Assembly (NCBI GenBank): GCA_020722485.1
Contig: DYKS01000011.1
Coordinates: 1-17,870 of the forward strand
Direction: 5' to 3'
Origin: Candidatus Elulimicrobium sp.
GTDB lineage: Bacteria; Patescibacteriota; Minisyncoccia; Moranbacterales; UBA9337
DNA length: 17,870 nt
Each line of letters begins with the position of its first letter. The stretch's first letter is position 1. The notes beneath the pieces were generated by a model. It had not been told where the DNA came from. It did not search any database and saw nothing but the letters and a program-made list of their open reading frames with translations. A program made the position numbers and the translations under genes. This document shows, piece after piece, positions 6,930 to 13,830 of this stretch.

Positions 6930-6984
6930 GTTATCAATTATTCAGTTAATAAATTAAATCATAAAATACTGAATAATTGATAAC
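6930..6984 (-). promoter_or_regulatory. 17-bp perfect inverted repeat just upstream of atpE
   Basis: GTTATCAATTATTCAGT (6930-6946) and its exact complement (6968-6984) flank a 21-nt loop. On the message this long hairpin ends 14 nt before the atpE start codon, and no Shine-Dalgarno lies between. It is the longest perfect stem noticed in the window. A stabilising 5' structure, RNase processing site or translation control element for atpE is likely; it lacks a T-run, so a terminator is less likely. Confidence 0.65.
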
Positions 6985-7073
6985 GAAAAAAATTATTATT
7001 TAATAATTTATTATTACTTTGTAATTTATAAACTCTAAATCTGGCAATTAAAAAACCTCAATCTAAAAACCAA

Positions 7074-7820
7074 TCAATGCGCTTCAGTCGCTTTTTTCAA
7101 AAACGACAAAGTCAACATAGCAAAAACCAACGCTTGAATTAATCCAACAAAAATTTCTAAAAACAAAAACGGCAAAGGAATAAAATAAGGAACCAAAATC
7201 AGCATCACAGTCAACAGAACCTCTCCAGCGAAAATATTGCCGAACAACCGAAAACTAAAAGAAATAATTTTAGAAAATTCAGAAACAATTTCCAAAAGAC
7301 CAACAAAAGTTCCGACAACATAAGGCTTACGAAAGGGACTGATTAAAAATTTTCCGGCATATTTTCTTATTCCCAGCGTGGAAACGCCGAAAAATTGCGC
7401 CGCGGAAACAGCGATAAGCGCCAATGCCAAAGTTACATTAAGATCGGCGCTAGAGCTACGAATAAAAGGCGTCAATGTCTCCTCGCCGTGATGAACCCGA
7501 TAAACGCCTATCGTCCCCAGTCCAGGAACAATTTCAACCCAATTACACAATAAAACAAAAATGAAAATGGTCGCCACCAAAGGAAAAAATTGACGCGATT
7601 GACGCTTATTTTCGGTAATGCTATCCGTCAAATTCAAAAGGGCTTCCAAAATAGTTTCTAAAACATTTTGAAAGCCCCGAGGTGTTGATTTTATTCTGCG
7701 AGAAAAGAAAAATGAAACCGTGATAATCAAAAAACTGATTACAAGCGTCATTAAAAAAGTGTTGGTAATCCCAAAACCATTCCAATTAAAAATAATTTCC
7801 GGAGTTAGTGATATTTCCAT
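7074..7820 (-). CDS. atpB: F1Fo ATP synthase a subunit
   Basis: This 248-residue membrane stator subunit forms the proton half-channels. It has about five or six hydrophobic segments. The helix with the essential arginine reads FSFRLFGNIFAGE (Arg191), and the last helix contains EIFVGLIQALVFAML, both standard family signatures. RSSSADLNVTLALAL (121-135) is the helix before the channel region. ATG start without a Shine-Dalgarno. It lies between atpZ (47-bp gap) and atpE (158-bp gap). Just after the stop, the message has two similar GATTG...GGTTTTT(T)A units, a small tandem duplication of no clear role. Confidence 0.98.
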   Translation of the reverse strand: MEISLTPEIIFNWNGFGITNTFLMTLVISFLIITVSFFFSRRIKSTPRGFQNVLETILEALLNLTDSITENKRQSRQFFPLVATIFIFVLLCNWVEIVPGLGTIGVYRVHHGEETLTPFIRSSSADLNVTLALALIAVSAAQFFGVSTLGIRKYAGKFLISPFRKPYVVGTFVGLLEIVSEFSKIISFSFRLFGNIFAGEVLLTVMLILVPYFIPLPFLFLEIFVGLIQALVFAMLTLSFLKKATEAH

Positions 7821-7867
7821 AACAAATAAAAAAATCTTGCGATTTTTGAAAATAGCGATAAAAAAAA

Positions 7868-8200
7868 TTATTTTTTCTTTTTTTCTTTTAGTTTGCTTTC
7901 ATTTTCAATCACAGCAGAAGTTTTTTGATAAACCGCGTAAACAGCAACAGGAACAGAAATAAAAACTCCCGCCAATGTCAGCCAAGGAGAAGTCCCTAAG
8001 CGCCGATCCGCTAGATAGCCAATGACAACCGCGATAACCAAGGGCAGAGAAATCAAATAACCCAACTCCCAAGCTAGAGACAAAATCGACCACTGCGCGG
8101 ATGTAACGTTTTCTTTTGTTAGTTCTTTTTCTTTTCTTATAACCTTTTTCATTTTACTTTTTTTCCAGATAAAGTCAATACAATCTGCGTTAAAAATCAT
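7868..8200 (-). CDS. atpZ: AtpZ/AtpI-like small membrane protein of the ATP synthase operon
   Basis: This is a small protein of up to 110 residues with two membrane helices (LAWELGYLISLPLVIAVVIGYLAD and SPWLTLAGVFISVPVAVYAVY) joined by a short polar turn with R-LGTSP, and basic ends. This matches the AtpZ/AtpI-type proteins (Pfam ATPase_gene1 family) commonly encoded before atpB, which help c-ring assembly or cation handling. Two starts are possible. The ATG at 8198-8200 overlaps the uppS stop as ATGA, giving translational coupling. The ATG at 8150-8152 gives MKKVIRKEKE, a more family-like N terminus with a weak GGA upstream. The longer form is given, but the shorter one may be the real protein. 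Confidence 0.85.
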   Translation of the reverse strand: MIFNADCIDFIWKKSKMKKVIRKEKELTKENVTSAQWSILSLAWELGYLISLPLVIAVVIGYLADRRLGTSPWLTLAGVFISVPVAVYAVYQKTSAVIENESKLKEKKKK

Positions 8201-8919
8201 TTACCCAATCTTCGTTCTCTGTTGCTAAATTCTTTCAAAGCTTTTTTAAAATCATTCTTTCCAAAATCGGGAAAAAATTTTTTTGTAAAATATAATTGGG
8301 CGTTGGCTACATCCCACATCATAAAACCAGCAGAAAAATGCGGTTCCCCTCCGGTGCGAACAAGAAAATCCACTGGCGGCAAATCTCGCGTTAATAAATT
8401 TTCCTTAATAACAGAAGCCGTAATTTTTTTATTATCGGAATATTTTTCAACAATACGCCGCACCGCGCCCACCATCTCATCGTCTCCGTTATACGCTAAA
8501 AAAAAATTCAAATTGTAATTCCGATAATGAGCGGTTTTTTCCATTATTTTTTTCAATAAAGTTTTCAATTTTTGAGGAAATTGTTCCTGCCACCGACCAA
8601 TAATATTAACACGCGCTTGATGTTTGTGAATATCTTTATTTTCTAATAAACGAGAAAAATATTTTTGGTAGATATCCAATAAGGCTTTTTTTTCCAAAAG
8701 CGGCCTTTTCTTTAGATTATCCACCGAAGATCCCCAAAAAGAAAAATTTTTTACTCCTAAATCAAAAGCCGTCCGAATCAATTCTTCTATTTTTTCAGCG
8801 CCCGCCTCGTGTCCTTGCCATGGTTTTAAACCGCGCAAACGTGCCCAACGACGATTACCATCGGGAATAATAACAACATGCTCTGGTACTTTTAATTTTG
8901 AATCGTTTTTTGAAAGCAT
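8197..8919 (-). CDS. uppS: Isoprenyl transferase (cis-prenyltransferase, UppS family), variant active site
   Basis: This 240-residue enzyme is predicted to extend an allylic diphosphate with isopentenyl diphosphate in cis, making the polyprenyl carrier for peptidoglycan and glycans. Seen: IPDGNRRWA with the catalytic Asp20, GHEAGAE (37-43), FSFWGSSVDNLKKRP in place of the usual FSTENW-RP, and RTGGEPHFSAGFMMWDVANAQLYF (187-211, given as separate motif RTGGE then FMMW). Relative to E. coli UppS, Arg194 is kept (Arg188 here), but Arg200 aligns with His194 and Glu213 with Gln208, with a one-residue insertion between them. Human DHDDS also lacks the Glu and shares DGNRR, so activity is still plausible. 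The stop overlaps the possible atpZ start. A promoter with a short leader is proposed at 8935-8964. Confidence 0.92.
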   Translation of the reverse strand: MLSKNDSKLKVPEHVVIIPDGNRRWARLRGLKPWQGHEAGAEKIEELIRTAFDLGVKNFSFWGSSVDNLKKRPLLEKKALLDIYQKYFSRLLENKDIHKHQARVNIIGRWQEQFPQKLKTLLKKIMEKTAHYRNYNLNFFLAYNGDDEMVGAVRRIVEKYSDNKKITASVIKENLLTRDLPPVDFLVRTGGEPHFSAGFMMWDVANAQLYFTKKFFPDFGKNDFKKALKEFSNRERRLGK

Positions 8920-8934
8920 TAGTTAAATTTAGTT

Positions 8935-8964
8935 TATATAAAAAATTAGCTCCAATCTTTTCAA
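8935..8964 (-). promoter_or_regulatory. Candidate promoter of uppS-ATP synthase operon
   Basis: Minus strand TTGAAA (8959-8964), 18-bp spacer, TATATA (8935-8940). It predicts a start about 9-10 nt before the uppS ATG, leaving no room for a Shine-Dalgarno. The rest of the 216-bp gap (8920-9135) shows no gene. Confidence 0.35.
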
Positions 8965-9135
8965 GAATTGAAATTAATGGATAAAAAAACGCCAATTGAC
9001 ATCCTTTTTTCCGTAATAACGCAATTTTATTTTCTAAAAAACAAAAGACATCTTTGATTTTTCATCTGGAACTTTTGTATCTTAACATTATTCTTTGTTT
9101 GGAGCAAGACATTTTTGTCACGTAAAAATGAAAAA

Positions 9136-10209
9136 CTAAATTTCTCGACGCGCGATATATTCGGAAATTTCCAATAAGAAATGACGCGCCTCCGGAGTAA
9201 AATTAATTTTTCGAATAATCCTTTGGCTTTCTTGAATATTTTTCTTTACCATATCTTCAGCATAACGCAGCGCGCCGGAAGAAATAATAACGCTTCGAAA
9301 ATTTTCAATATCCTCATGAGACAAATCTTTTTTGCCCAAAATATTGGTTAAAATTTTTCGTTGATCGGAATTAGCTTTCTTCCAAGCGCGAGAAACCAAA
9401 AGCGTTTGTTTGCCTTCTTTGATATCTGATCCAACTGGCTTGCCTAATTTTTCTTCGTTACCAAAAATTCCCAATATATCATCACGAATCTGAAACGCAA
9501 TTCCCAACGGAATAGCTAAGGCGCTTAGTTCTTTCAAATAATCATCCGAGGCGCCAGCCAGAATAGCGCCTAAATGCAAAGGACCTTCCACAGTATAACC
9601 AGCGGTTTTGTGTTTATACATTTGCAAAATTTCTTCTTCTGAAGCTTTGCCTTGATATTCAACATAAATATCCTGAATTTCTCCCAAAGCTGTTAAAGAA
9701 ATTATTTCTTGTAATTTAAAAAGGGCTTTCATTATTAATCGCGATTCAAAGGCGGAATTAAAAATAACCTGATTTCCCAACGCCGCCACGATATCTCCCG
9801 CCACCAATGCGATGGAATTGCCAAAATGACTAGAATCGCTGCGAGGAAAAATCTTTTTCCCCCATTTTTTATATTTAAAATGCAAGGTATCCATTCCGTG
9901 TCGCTTATCATCCCGATCAATAATATCATCATGAATAAGCAAAAAAATATGCACCAACTCAATTCCGATGGCGGTTTTTAAAATTTTTTCTTTTTCTTTG
10001 CCTCCCATCCCCAAATAACCCCAATACATAAAAGCGGGACGAATCCTTTTGCCTCCCGCTAAAACAATTTTTTTCACATATTCTAAGATTTCTGCTGTGA
10101 AAAAATCCCGCCGTCGCACTTCTTCCAATACTTGATTTAAATATTTTTCCACCTGCGGATCAAATTCGCGCTTAAATTGTGCTAAAAGTTTTTTCGCTTC
10201 ATTACCCAT
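9136..10209 (-). CDS. Trans-polyprenyl diphosphate synthase (GGPP synthase type)
   Basis: This 357-residue all-helical prenyl diphosphate synthase condenses isopentenyl diphosphate onto allylic diphosphates. Seen: GGKRIRP (52-58, IPP-binding), the first Asp-rich motif DDIID (94-98) followed by RDDKRHG, the KT pair (201-202), and the second Asp-rich motif RDDILG (242-247) followed by GKPVGSDIKEGKQT. Phe89 lies five residues before the first motif, and the motif is DDxxD without the two-residue bacterial insertion. That pattern resembles short-chain archaeal-type GGPP synthases, so a C20 (or C15-C20) product is inferred. Its product could prime the UppS enzyme encoded next on the same strand. 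ATG at 10207-10209. The proposed promoter places the transcript start almost at the ATG. Divergent from the RmlA-fusion gene. Confidence 0.93.
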   Translation of the reverse strand: MGNEAKKLLAQFKREFDPQVEKYLNQVLEEVRRRDFFTAEILEYVKKIVLAGGKRIRPAFMYWGYLGMGGKEKEKILKTAIGIELVHIFLLIHDDIIDRDDKRHGMDTLHFKYKKWGKKIFPRSDSSHFGNSIALVAGDIVAALGNQVIFNSAFESRLIMKALFKLQEIISLTALGEIQDIYVEYQGKASEEEILQMYKHKTAGYTVEGPLHLGAILAGASDDYLKELSALAIPLGIAFQIRDDILGIFGNEEKLGKPVGSDIKEGKQTLLVSRAWKKANSDQRKILTNILGKKDLSHEDIENFRSVIISSGALRYAEDMVKKNIQESQRIIRKINFTPEARHFLLEISEYIARREI

Positions 10210-10216
10210 ACGAAAT

Positions 10217-10245
10217 ATTTTATTCTTTTTTTAAAAGAAAATCAA
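10217..10245 (-). promoter_or_regulatory. Candidate promoter of the polyprenyl synthase gene (near-leaderless)
   Basis: Minus strand TTGATT (10240-10245), 17-bp spacer, TAAAAT (10217-10222). Transcription would begin at about 10210, directly at the ATG (10207-10209), which would give a leaderless message. This fits the lack of a Shine-Dalgarno. Confidence 0.45.
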
Positions 10246-10268
10246 GAACTTCGGCGACAACGTTTTTC

Positions 10269-10297
10269 TTGACAAATGGTTATTAACTGTATAAAAT
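10269..10297 (+). promoter_or_regulatory. Sigma70-type promoter of the RmlA-fusion gene
   Basis: Consensus TTGACA (10269-10274), 17-bp spacer, TAAAAT (10292-10297). It predicts a leader of about 20 nt before the ATG at 10326, with no Shine-Dalgarno. It is divergent from the polyprenyl synthase promoter in the same 116-bp interval. Confidence 0.7.
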
Positions 10298-10325
10298 AAA
10301 TCAACATTTAAAACCTCTAGTTTTT

Positions 10326-11447
10326 ATGTTTTTAACTCCGAAATTAAAATTAAAACTGCTTTTGGGAGGGCTGGCGACTTTGATTTTATTATTACTCGCC
10401 ACGCCTTATTTAATCGTCACTGGAACTAATTTTTTATCTAAAGAAACCATTCAAGCGATATTTTTGCTATTAGAATTTTTCGGTGCGACTTTTATCTTAA
10501 ATGAATTTAATCGCCTAAGAATTATTATTCAGGAAAAAAAAGCGACTGAAGAAAAACTGAACAAATTAGAACAAAATATTGAAAAACTTAGTTATTTTTA
10601 TCCTGCCCATTCCGGAACAAAAGGCATCATTTTGGCTGGCGGAACCGCCACTCGCCTTTTCCCTCTTACCGCCACCACTTCCAAACAACTCCTTCCCATC
10701 TATGATAAACAAATGATTTTTTATCCGCTTAACACTCTGATCAAAGCTGGTATTCGAGAAATATTGATTATAGTTTCCCCTGAAAACAGCGGACAATTTT
10801 TAAATCTTCTGGGTTCTATTTTTAAAAATCGCGGCGTAAATTTATATTTTGAGGTTCAGAAAAATCCTCGCGGACTGGCAGACGCTTTTTTGTTGGGAAA
10901 GAATTTTATCGGACAAGATAATGTCGTTTTGGCTTTGGGAGACAATATTTTTGAAGACGACATTTCTTCAGCGGTAACCGATTTTCAATCTGGCGCCCGT
11001 ATTTTCGCCAAAAAAGTTTCCGATCCGGAACGATTTGGAGTAATAAAATTTGATGAAAATTTCAAAGCAATAGAAATAGTGGAAAAACCAAAAAAATGGA
11101 TTAGTGATTATGCCATTCCCGGTATTTACATTTTTGACAAAGAAGTTTCTCGCATCGCTCAAAATTTAACTCCTTCGGCGCGAGGAGAGTTGGAAATAAC
11201 CGACATTCACAATCATTATCTGCGTCAAGGAAAATTAGAAGTAAGAATTATAGAAGGAGAATGGCTGGACGCGGGAACATTTGATTCTCTTTTAGAAGCC
11301 GGGCGCATCGTTAAAGAAAAAAATATCGCCGCTAATTTCCATCCGATTATTCAAAAAGCTATCAATGATTTTAATCAAGAGTTAAAGTATCGCAGTAAAA
11401 AAATTTTAGAAGCCAGTAATGATTATAATCAACTTATCAAAAAATAA
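10326..11447 (+). CDS. Membrane-anchored RmlA-like sugar-phosphate nucleotidyltransferase
   Basis: This 373-residue two-part protein is the only plus-strand gene here. Residues 1-95 hold two hydrophobic helices (about 9-33 and 41-60) and a charged coiled-coil-like stretch (about 61-90). Residues 99-336 form a nucleotidyltransferase of the glucose-1-phosphate thymidylyltransferase type: AGGTATRLFPLT (104-115), SKQLLPIYDK (119-128), LGDNIF with metal-binding Asp206, VVEKP-like IVEKP (251-255), and WLDAGTFDSLLEA with Asp315. The glycine loop has Ala108 where GxGTR is usual, a tolerated variant. The C-terminal tail (337-373) does not match the long RmlA tail. No credible in-frame start is seen near residue 97, so the fusion appears real. 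It presumably makes dTDP- or UDP-sugars at the membrane face; the exact substrate is unknown. No rmlB/C/D genes are nearby. Confidence 0.88.
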   Translation: MFLTPKLKLKLLLGGLATLILLLLATPYLIVTGTNFLSKETIQAIFLLLEFFGATFILNEFNRLRIIIQEKKATEEKLNKLEQNIEKLSYFYPAHSGTKGIILAGGTATRLFPLTATTSKQLLPIYDKQMIFYPLNTLIKAGIREILIIVSPENSGQFLNLLGSIFKNRGVNLYFEVQKNPRGLADAFLLGKNFIGQDNVVLALGDNIFEDDISSAVTDFQSGARIFAKKVSDPERFGVIKFDENFKAIEIVEKPKKWISDYAIPGIYIFDKEVSRIAQNLTPSARGELEITDIHNHYLRQGKLEVRIIEGEWLDAGTFDSLLEAGRIVKEKNIAANFHPIIQKAINDFNQELKYRSKKILEASNDYNQLIKK

Positions 11448-11472
11448 TCCGTTTTTATTCTTTCAAAAATCT

Positions 11473-11503
11473 AAAATCGTAACCGCTAATTAGCGATTTT
11501 TTT
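11473..11503 (+). terminator. Terminator between convergent genes (probably bidirectional)
   Basis: AAAATCG (11473-11479) pairs with CGATTTT (11494-11500), and a run of seven T follows from 11497. The loop contains the small palindrome CGCTAATTAGCG. It lies 26 bp after the RmlA-fusion stop and 21 bp from the mltG stop. The minus strand also continues T-rich, so it may serve both genes. Confidence 0.65.
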
Positions 11504-11523
11504 ATTTATATTTTTCCAAAAAA

Positions 11524-12561
11524 CTACAATCCGTGTTTTTGCTTGTTCAGATTGTGTTCTTCCAGTGTTTTAGAAAAAACCGTTGCTCCGGTTTCAGGAT
11601 CGCTAAGAAAAAAATTATAATCGCTTTTTCGCGGATAAATTGCCGCCCGAAGAGAAGACAATCCTGGATTAGAAATAGGCGCGAGAGGAAGACCAGTGTG
11701 AATATAAGTATTAAAAGGAGAAGCAATTTGCGTGTCAGCGTAAGAATATTGCTTTTTATTTTCTCCTAACGCGTAAGCTAAAGTGGCGCAACTTTGTAAC
11801 GGAAAATTATTTTCAATTCTTTTCCAAAAAATTCCCGCCACCAACGCTCGGTCATCATCAGAACGCACTTCTTTTTCAATCAAACTAGCCATAATAATTA
11901 TCTCTCTTAAAGTTTTATCTTGATTTTTAATCGCTTCAATTAAATCAGCTCCCACTTTTTTCCCAAAATTATCCAACATCTTTTCAATTATTACATTGGC
12001 GCTGTCATTTGGATAAAAAAAATAAGTATCGGGAAACAAGTATCCTTCCAAACTTCCGCCAACAGGAATATCGTTCAAAAAAGGATAACGCGAATCATTC
12101 CGGAAAGAATCGGCTGAAGAAGCCAACGCGCTAAAATCTTCACCGTTTAATCCGACTTCGGTAATTTTTTTCTCCATTTCTGCCAATGTTAATCCTTCCG
12201 GAAAAGTTATTTTTATTTCTTTTTTAGATACAGCTTCGCCTTCCGAAAGAAGCACGGCAAGATCGGGAATTTTCATTCCAACGGGAATCACGTATTCTCC
12301 GGCTAATATTTTTTTCCGCAGATTGTTTTTAAAAACATAATAAACAAAATAAATTTTTCCCGACACCAGTTTCTCTCGCTTCAATACATCGGCGATTTCC
12401 CAAATGTTTTCTCCCGCATAAATTTTCAAATTAACCGGCTCCAAATTTTTCCCTTCAGAATAATAAATCTGGCGATAAAAATTAAACCCCACTGCCAACA
12501 AAAAAACTGCCAACAAAAAAAGCGTTCCCGCCATTTTCTTTTTTGGAATAAATTTTAACAT
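11524..12561 (-). CDS. mltG: Endolytic murein transglycosylase MltG
   Basis: This 345-residue membrane-bound enzyme cleaves nascent glycan strands and sets peptidoglycan chain length. With the ATG at 12559-12561 the protein starts MLKFIPKKK and has one N-terminal membrane helix (about 10-30), a LysM-like module (KIYAGENIWEIADVLKREKLV), and the YceG catalytic domain with SLEGYLFPDTYFF, MASLIEKEVR (catalytic Glu at about 229), SPFNTYIHTGLPLAPISNPG and AIYP. An upstream in-frame extension to 12660 would overlap the end of pcm by 88 bp and adds unlikely sequence before the helix, so it is rejected. It follows pcm by 11 bp and ends at the shared terminator. Length is typical for the family. Confidence 0.95.
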   Translation of the reverse strand: MLKFIPKKKMAGTLFLLAVFLLAVGFNFYRQIYYSEGKNLEPVNLKIYAGENIWEIADVLKREKLVSGKIYFVYYVFKNNLRKKILAGEYVIPVGMKIPDLAVLLSEGEAVSKKEIKITFPEGLTLAEMEKKITEVGLNGEDFSALASSADSFRNDSRYPFLNDIPVGGSLEGYLFPDTYFFYPNDSANVIIEKMLDNFGKKVGADLIEAIKNQDKTLREIIIMASLIEKEVRSDDDRALVAGIFWKRIENNFPLQSCATLAYALGENKKQYSYADTQIASPFNTYIHTGLPLAPISNPGLSSLRAAIYPRKSDYNFFLSDPETGATVFSKTLEEHNLNKQKHGL

Positions 12562-12572
12562 AAAAAAATCAT

Positions 12573-13193
12573 CTATTTTTTTTCTACTAACGGCACAAAA
12601 GAAAATCCCGGAAATTTTTCTAAATAAAAATCGTCCTCCGACTTTTTTTCCACATACCAAATATCATTAAAAATCGGAATTACCATTTTTCCGCCAATTT
12701 TGAGTTGCTTTTTCAGCGCGGCAGGAATCTCATCTGCCATAGCAGAAACCAGGATACGATCATAAGGAGCGTTTTTGGCATAACCATACCGCCCGTCTAA
12801 ATTATAAAATTCAGCAATACCTTTTTTTACAAAATTAAATTTACTTACATTTAGTTTTCCTGTCTCGCATAATTCAGGAATTACCTCCAAGGCCGTCACT
12901 TTTCCTTTTTCTCCGACAATAAACGATAACAAAGCCGTTGTCCAACCGGAACCACTGCCAACATCTAAAATATTTTGCCCTTTTTCAGCCTCTAAAAGTT
13001 CCAACATAAAAGCCACTGTTAATGGTTGAGAAATAGTTTGTCCATAACCGATTGGCAAAGGAATATCAGCATACGCTTCTTGCTCCAAATCAGAAGGAAC
13101 AAATTCAATCCGATTTATATTAGAAAAAGCGGCGATAACATTATCGGAACGCAAATACCCCAAGTGAATTAATTTGTTAATCAAAGAATTCAT
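12573..13193 (-). CDS. pcm: Protein-L-isoaspartate O-methyltransferase
   Basis: This 206-residue SAM-dependent enzyme methylates L-isoaspartyl residues in damaged proteins so that they can revert to aspartate. Seen: the N-terminal RIEFVPSDLEQEAYADIPLPIGYGQTISQP block (28-57), whose QTISQP is the family substrate-loop signature; SAM motif I ILDVGSGSGWTTALL (75-89); the acidic residue of motif II (VTALE, 98-102); and YDRILVSA (motif post II) with LKIGGKMVIPI (motif III). It lies 9 bp downstream of yjbQ and 11 bp upstream of mltG, so the three look co-transcribed. Repair methyltransferases are not universal in reduced genomes, which makes its retention worth noting. Family assignment is secure. 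Confidence 0.95.
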   Translation of the reverse strand: MNSLINKLIHLGYLRSDNVIAAFSNINRIEFVPSDLEQEAYADIPLPIGYGQTISQPLTVAFMLELLEAEKGQNILDVGSGSGWTTALLSFIVGEKGKVTALEVIPELCETGKLNVSKFNFVKKGIAEFYNLDGRYGYAKNAPYDRILVSAMADEIPAALKKQLKIGGKMVIPIFNDIWYVEKKSEDDFYLEKFPGFSFVPLVEKK

Positions 13194-13202
13194 AGCATTT
13201 AT

Positions 13203-13643
13203 TTACTCGCCTATCACTTGAATCCACAAATCCCTTTTGCGCGGACCATCCAGTTCTACCGCAAAAATACTTTGCAATGATGTCAATAAAAGTTTTCTTC
13301 TCCCCAGAGGAATTGTTTCACTAATTCCCAGAAATAAATTTTTACAATGGGAATTGCCGTTACTGCGTCCATCAGAACGATTTTTTTGACGCAATTCAAA
13401 TAAATCGTGCGCGTATTGTTCATCTACCGGCGCTAATTTGTTAAGCACGCGAGTAAAATCCTGAATGAGCATCGCTTCATTGTGATTAATTACAACGCCC
13501 ATAGTAGTATGCGGAGCGTAAACCAAAACTTGCCCTTCGCGCGCGCCGGAAACTTCCACTATCTCTTGCACTTTTTCAGTAATGTCGATGAATTCCGTTT
13601 GGATTTTACTTTCAATTTGTATTTTTTGTTTGTATATTATCAT
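13203..13643 (-). CDS. yjbQ: YjbQ family protein (UPF0047)
   Basis: This 146-residue single-domain protein is of the YjbQ/UPF0047 family, sometimes annotated as secondary thiamine-phosphate synthase because some members can complement thiE loss weakly; the true role is unsettled. Seen: VYAPHTTMGVVINHNE (41-56, conserved His45), D-LF-LR, the GNSHCKNLFLG block (96-106, conserved His99) with IPLG, and the C-terminal FAVELDGPRKRDLWIQVIGE-type ending (128-146). Members form trimers with a histidine-lined pocket. It is the first gene of the yjbQ-pcm-mltG set, 9 bp before pcm. No thiamine gene is near, so context gives no support for that role. No Shine-Dalgarno. Confidence 0.92.
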   Translation of the reverse strand: MIIYKQKIQIESKIQTEFIDITEKVQEIVEVSGAREGQVLVYAPHTTMGVVINHNEAMLIQDFTRVLNKLAPVDEQYAHDLFELRQKNRSDGRSNGNSHCKNLFLGISETIPLGRRKLLLTSLQSIFAVELDGPRKRDLWIQVIGE

Positions 13644-13786
13644 AATTTTAAAAAAATTAATTATGAATTATCAATAAGAAAAAATTTTAATTTTTGTTTT
13701 TTAAACAAACTTGAATTAAATAATTTTTTTAAATATTTTGCTACAGGTTTAAATTCACAGCGATAAAAAATATCCTTATTTTATTC

Positions 13787-13819
13787 TTTGCGAAAAAGAA
13801 AAAAGATAATTTTCGCAAA
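13787..13819 (-). other. Perfect 10-bp inverted repeat after the malic enzyme gene
   Basis: TTTGCGAAAA (13787-13796) and TTTTCGCAAA (13810-13819) flank a 13-nt loop, 12 bp past the malic enzyme stop. The stem is strong for this AT-rich sequence, but the following minus-strand bases (GAATAAAATAAGG) lack a T-run. It may be a 3' stabiliser or an imperfect terminator. The rest of the 187-bp gap up to yjbQ is AT-rich with no gene. Confidence 0.5.
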
Positions 13820-13830
13820 CTAACTTGTCG

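Noticed and set aside
12562..12660. Longer N terminus for MltG
   Set aside because: It would overlap the pcm C-terminal coding sequence and put 33 odd residues before a normal membrane anchor. The ATG at 12559-12561 fits the family and the spacing.
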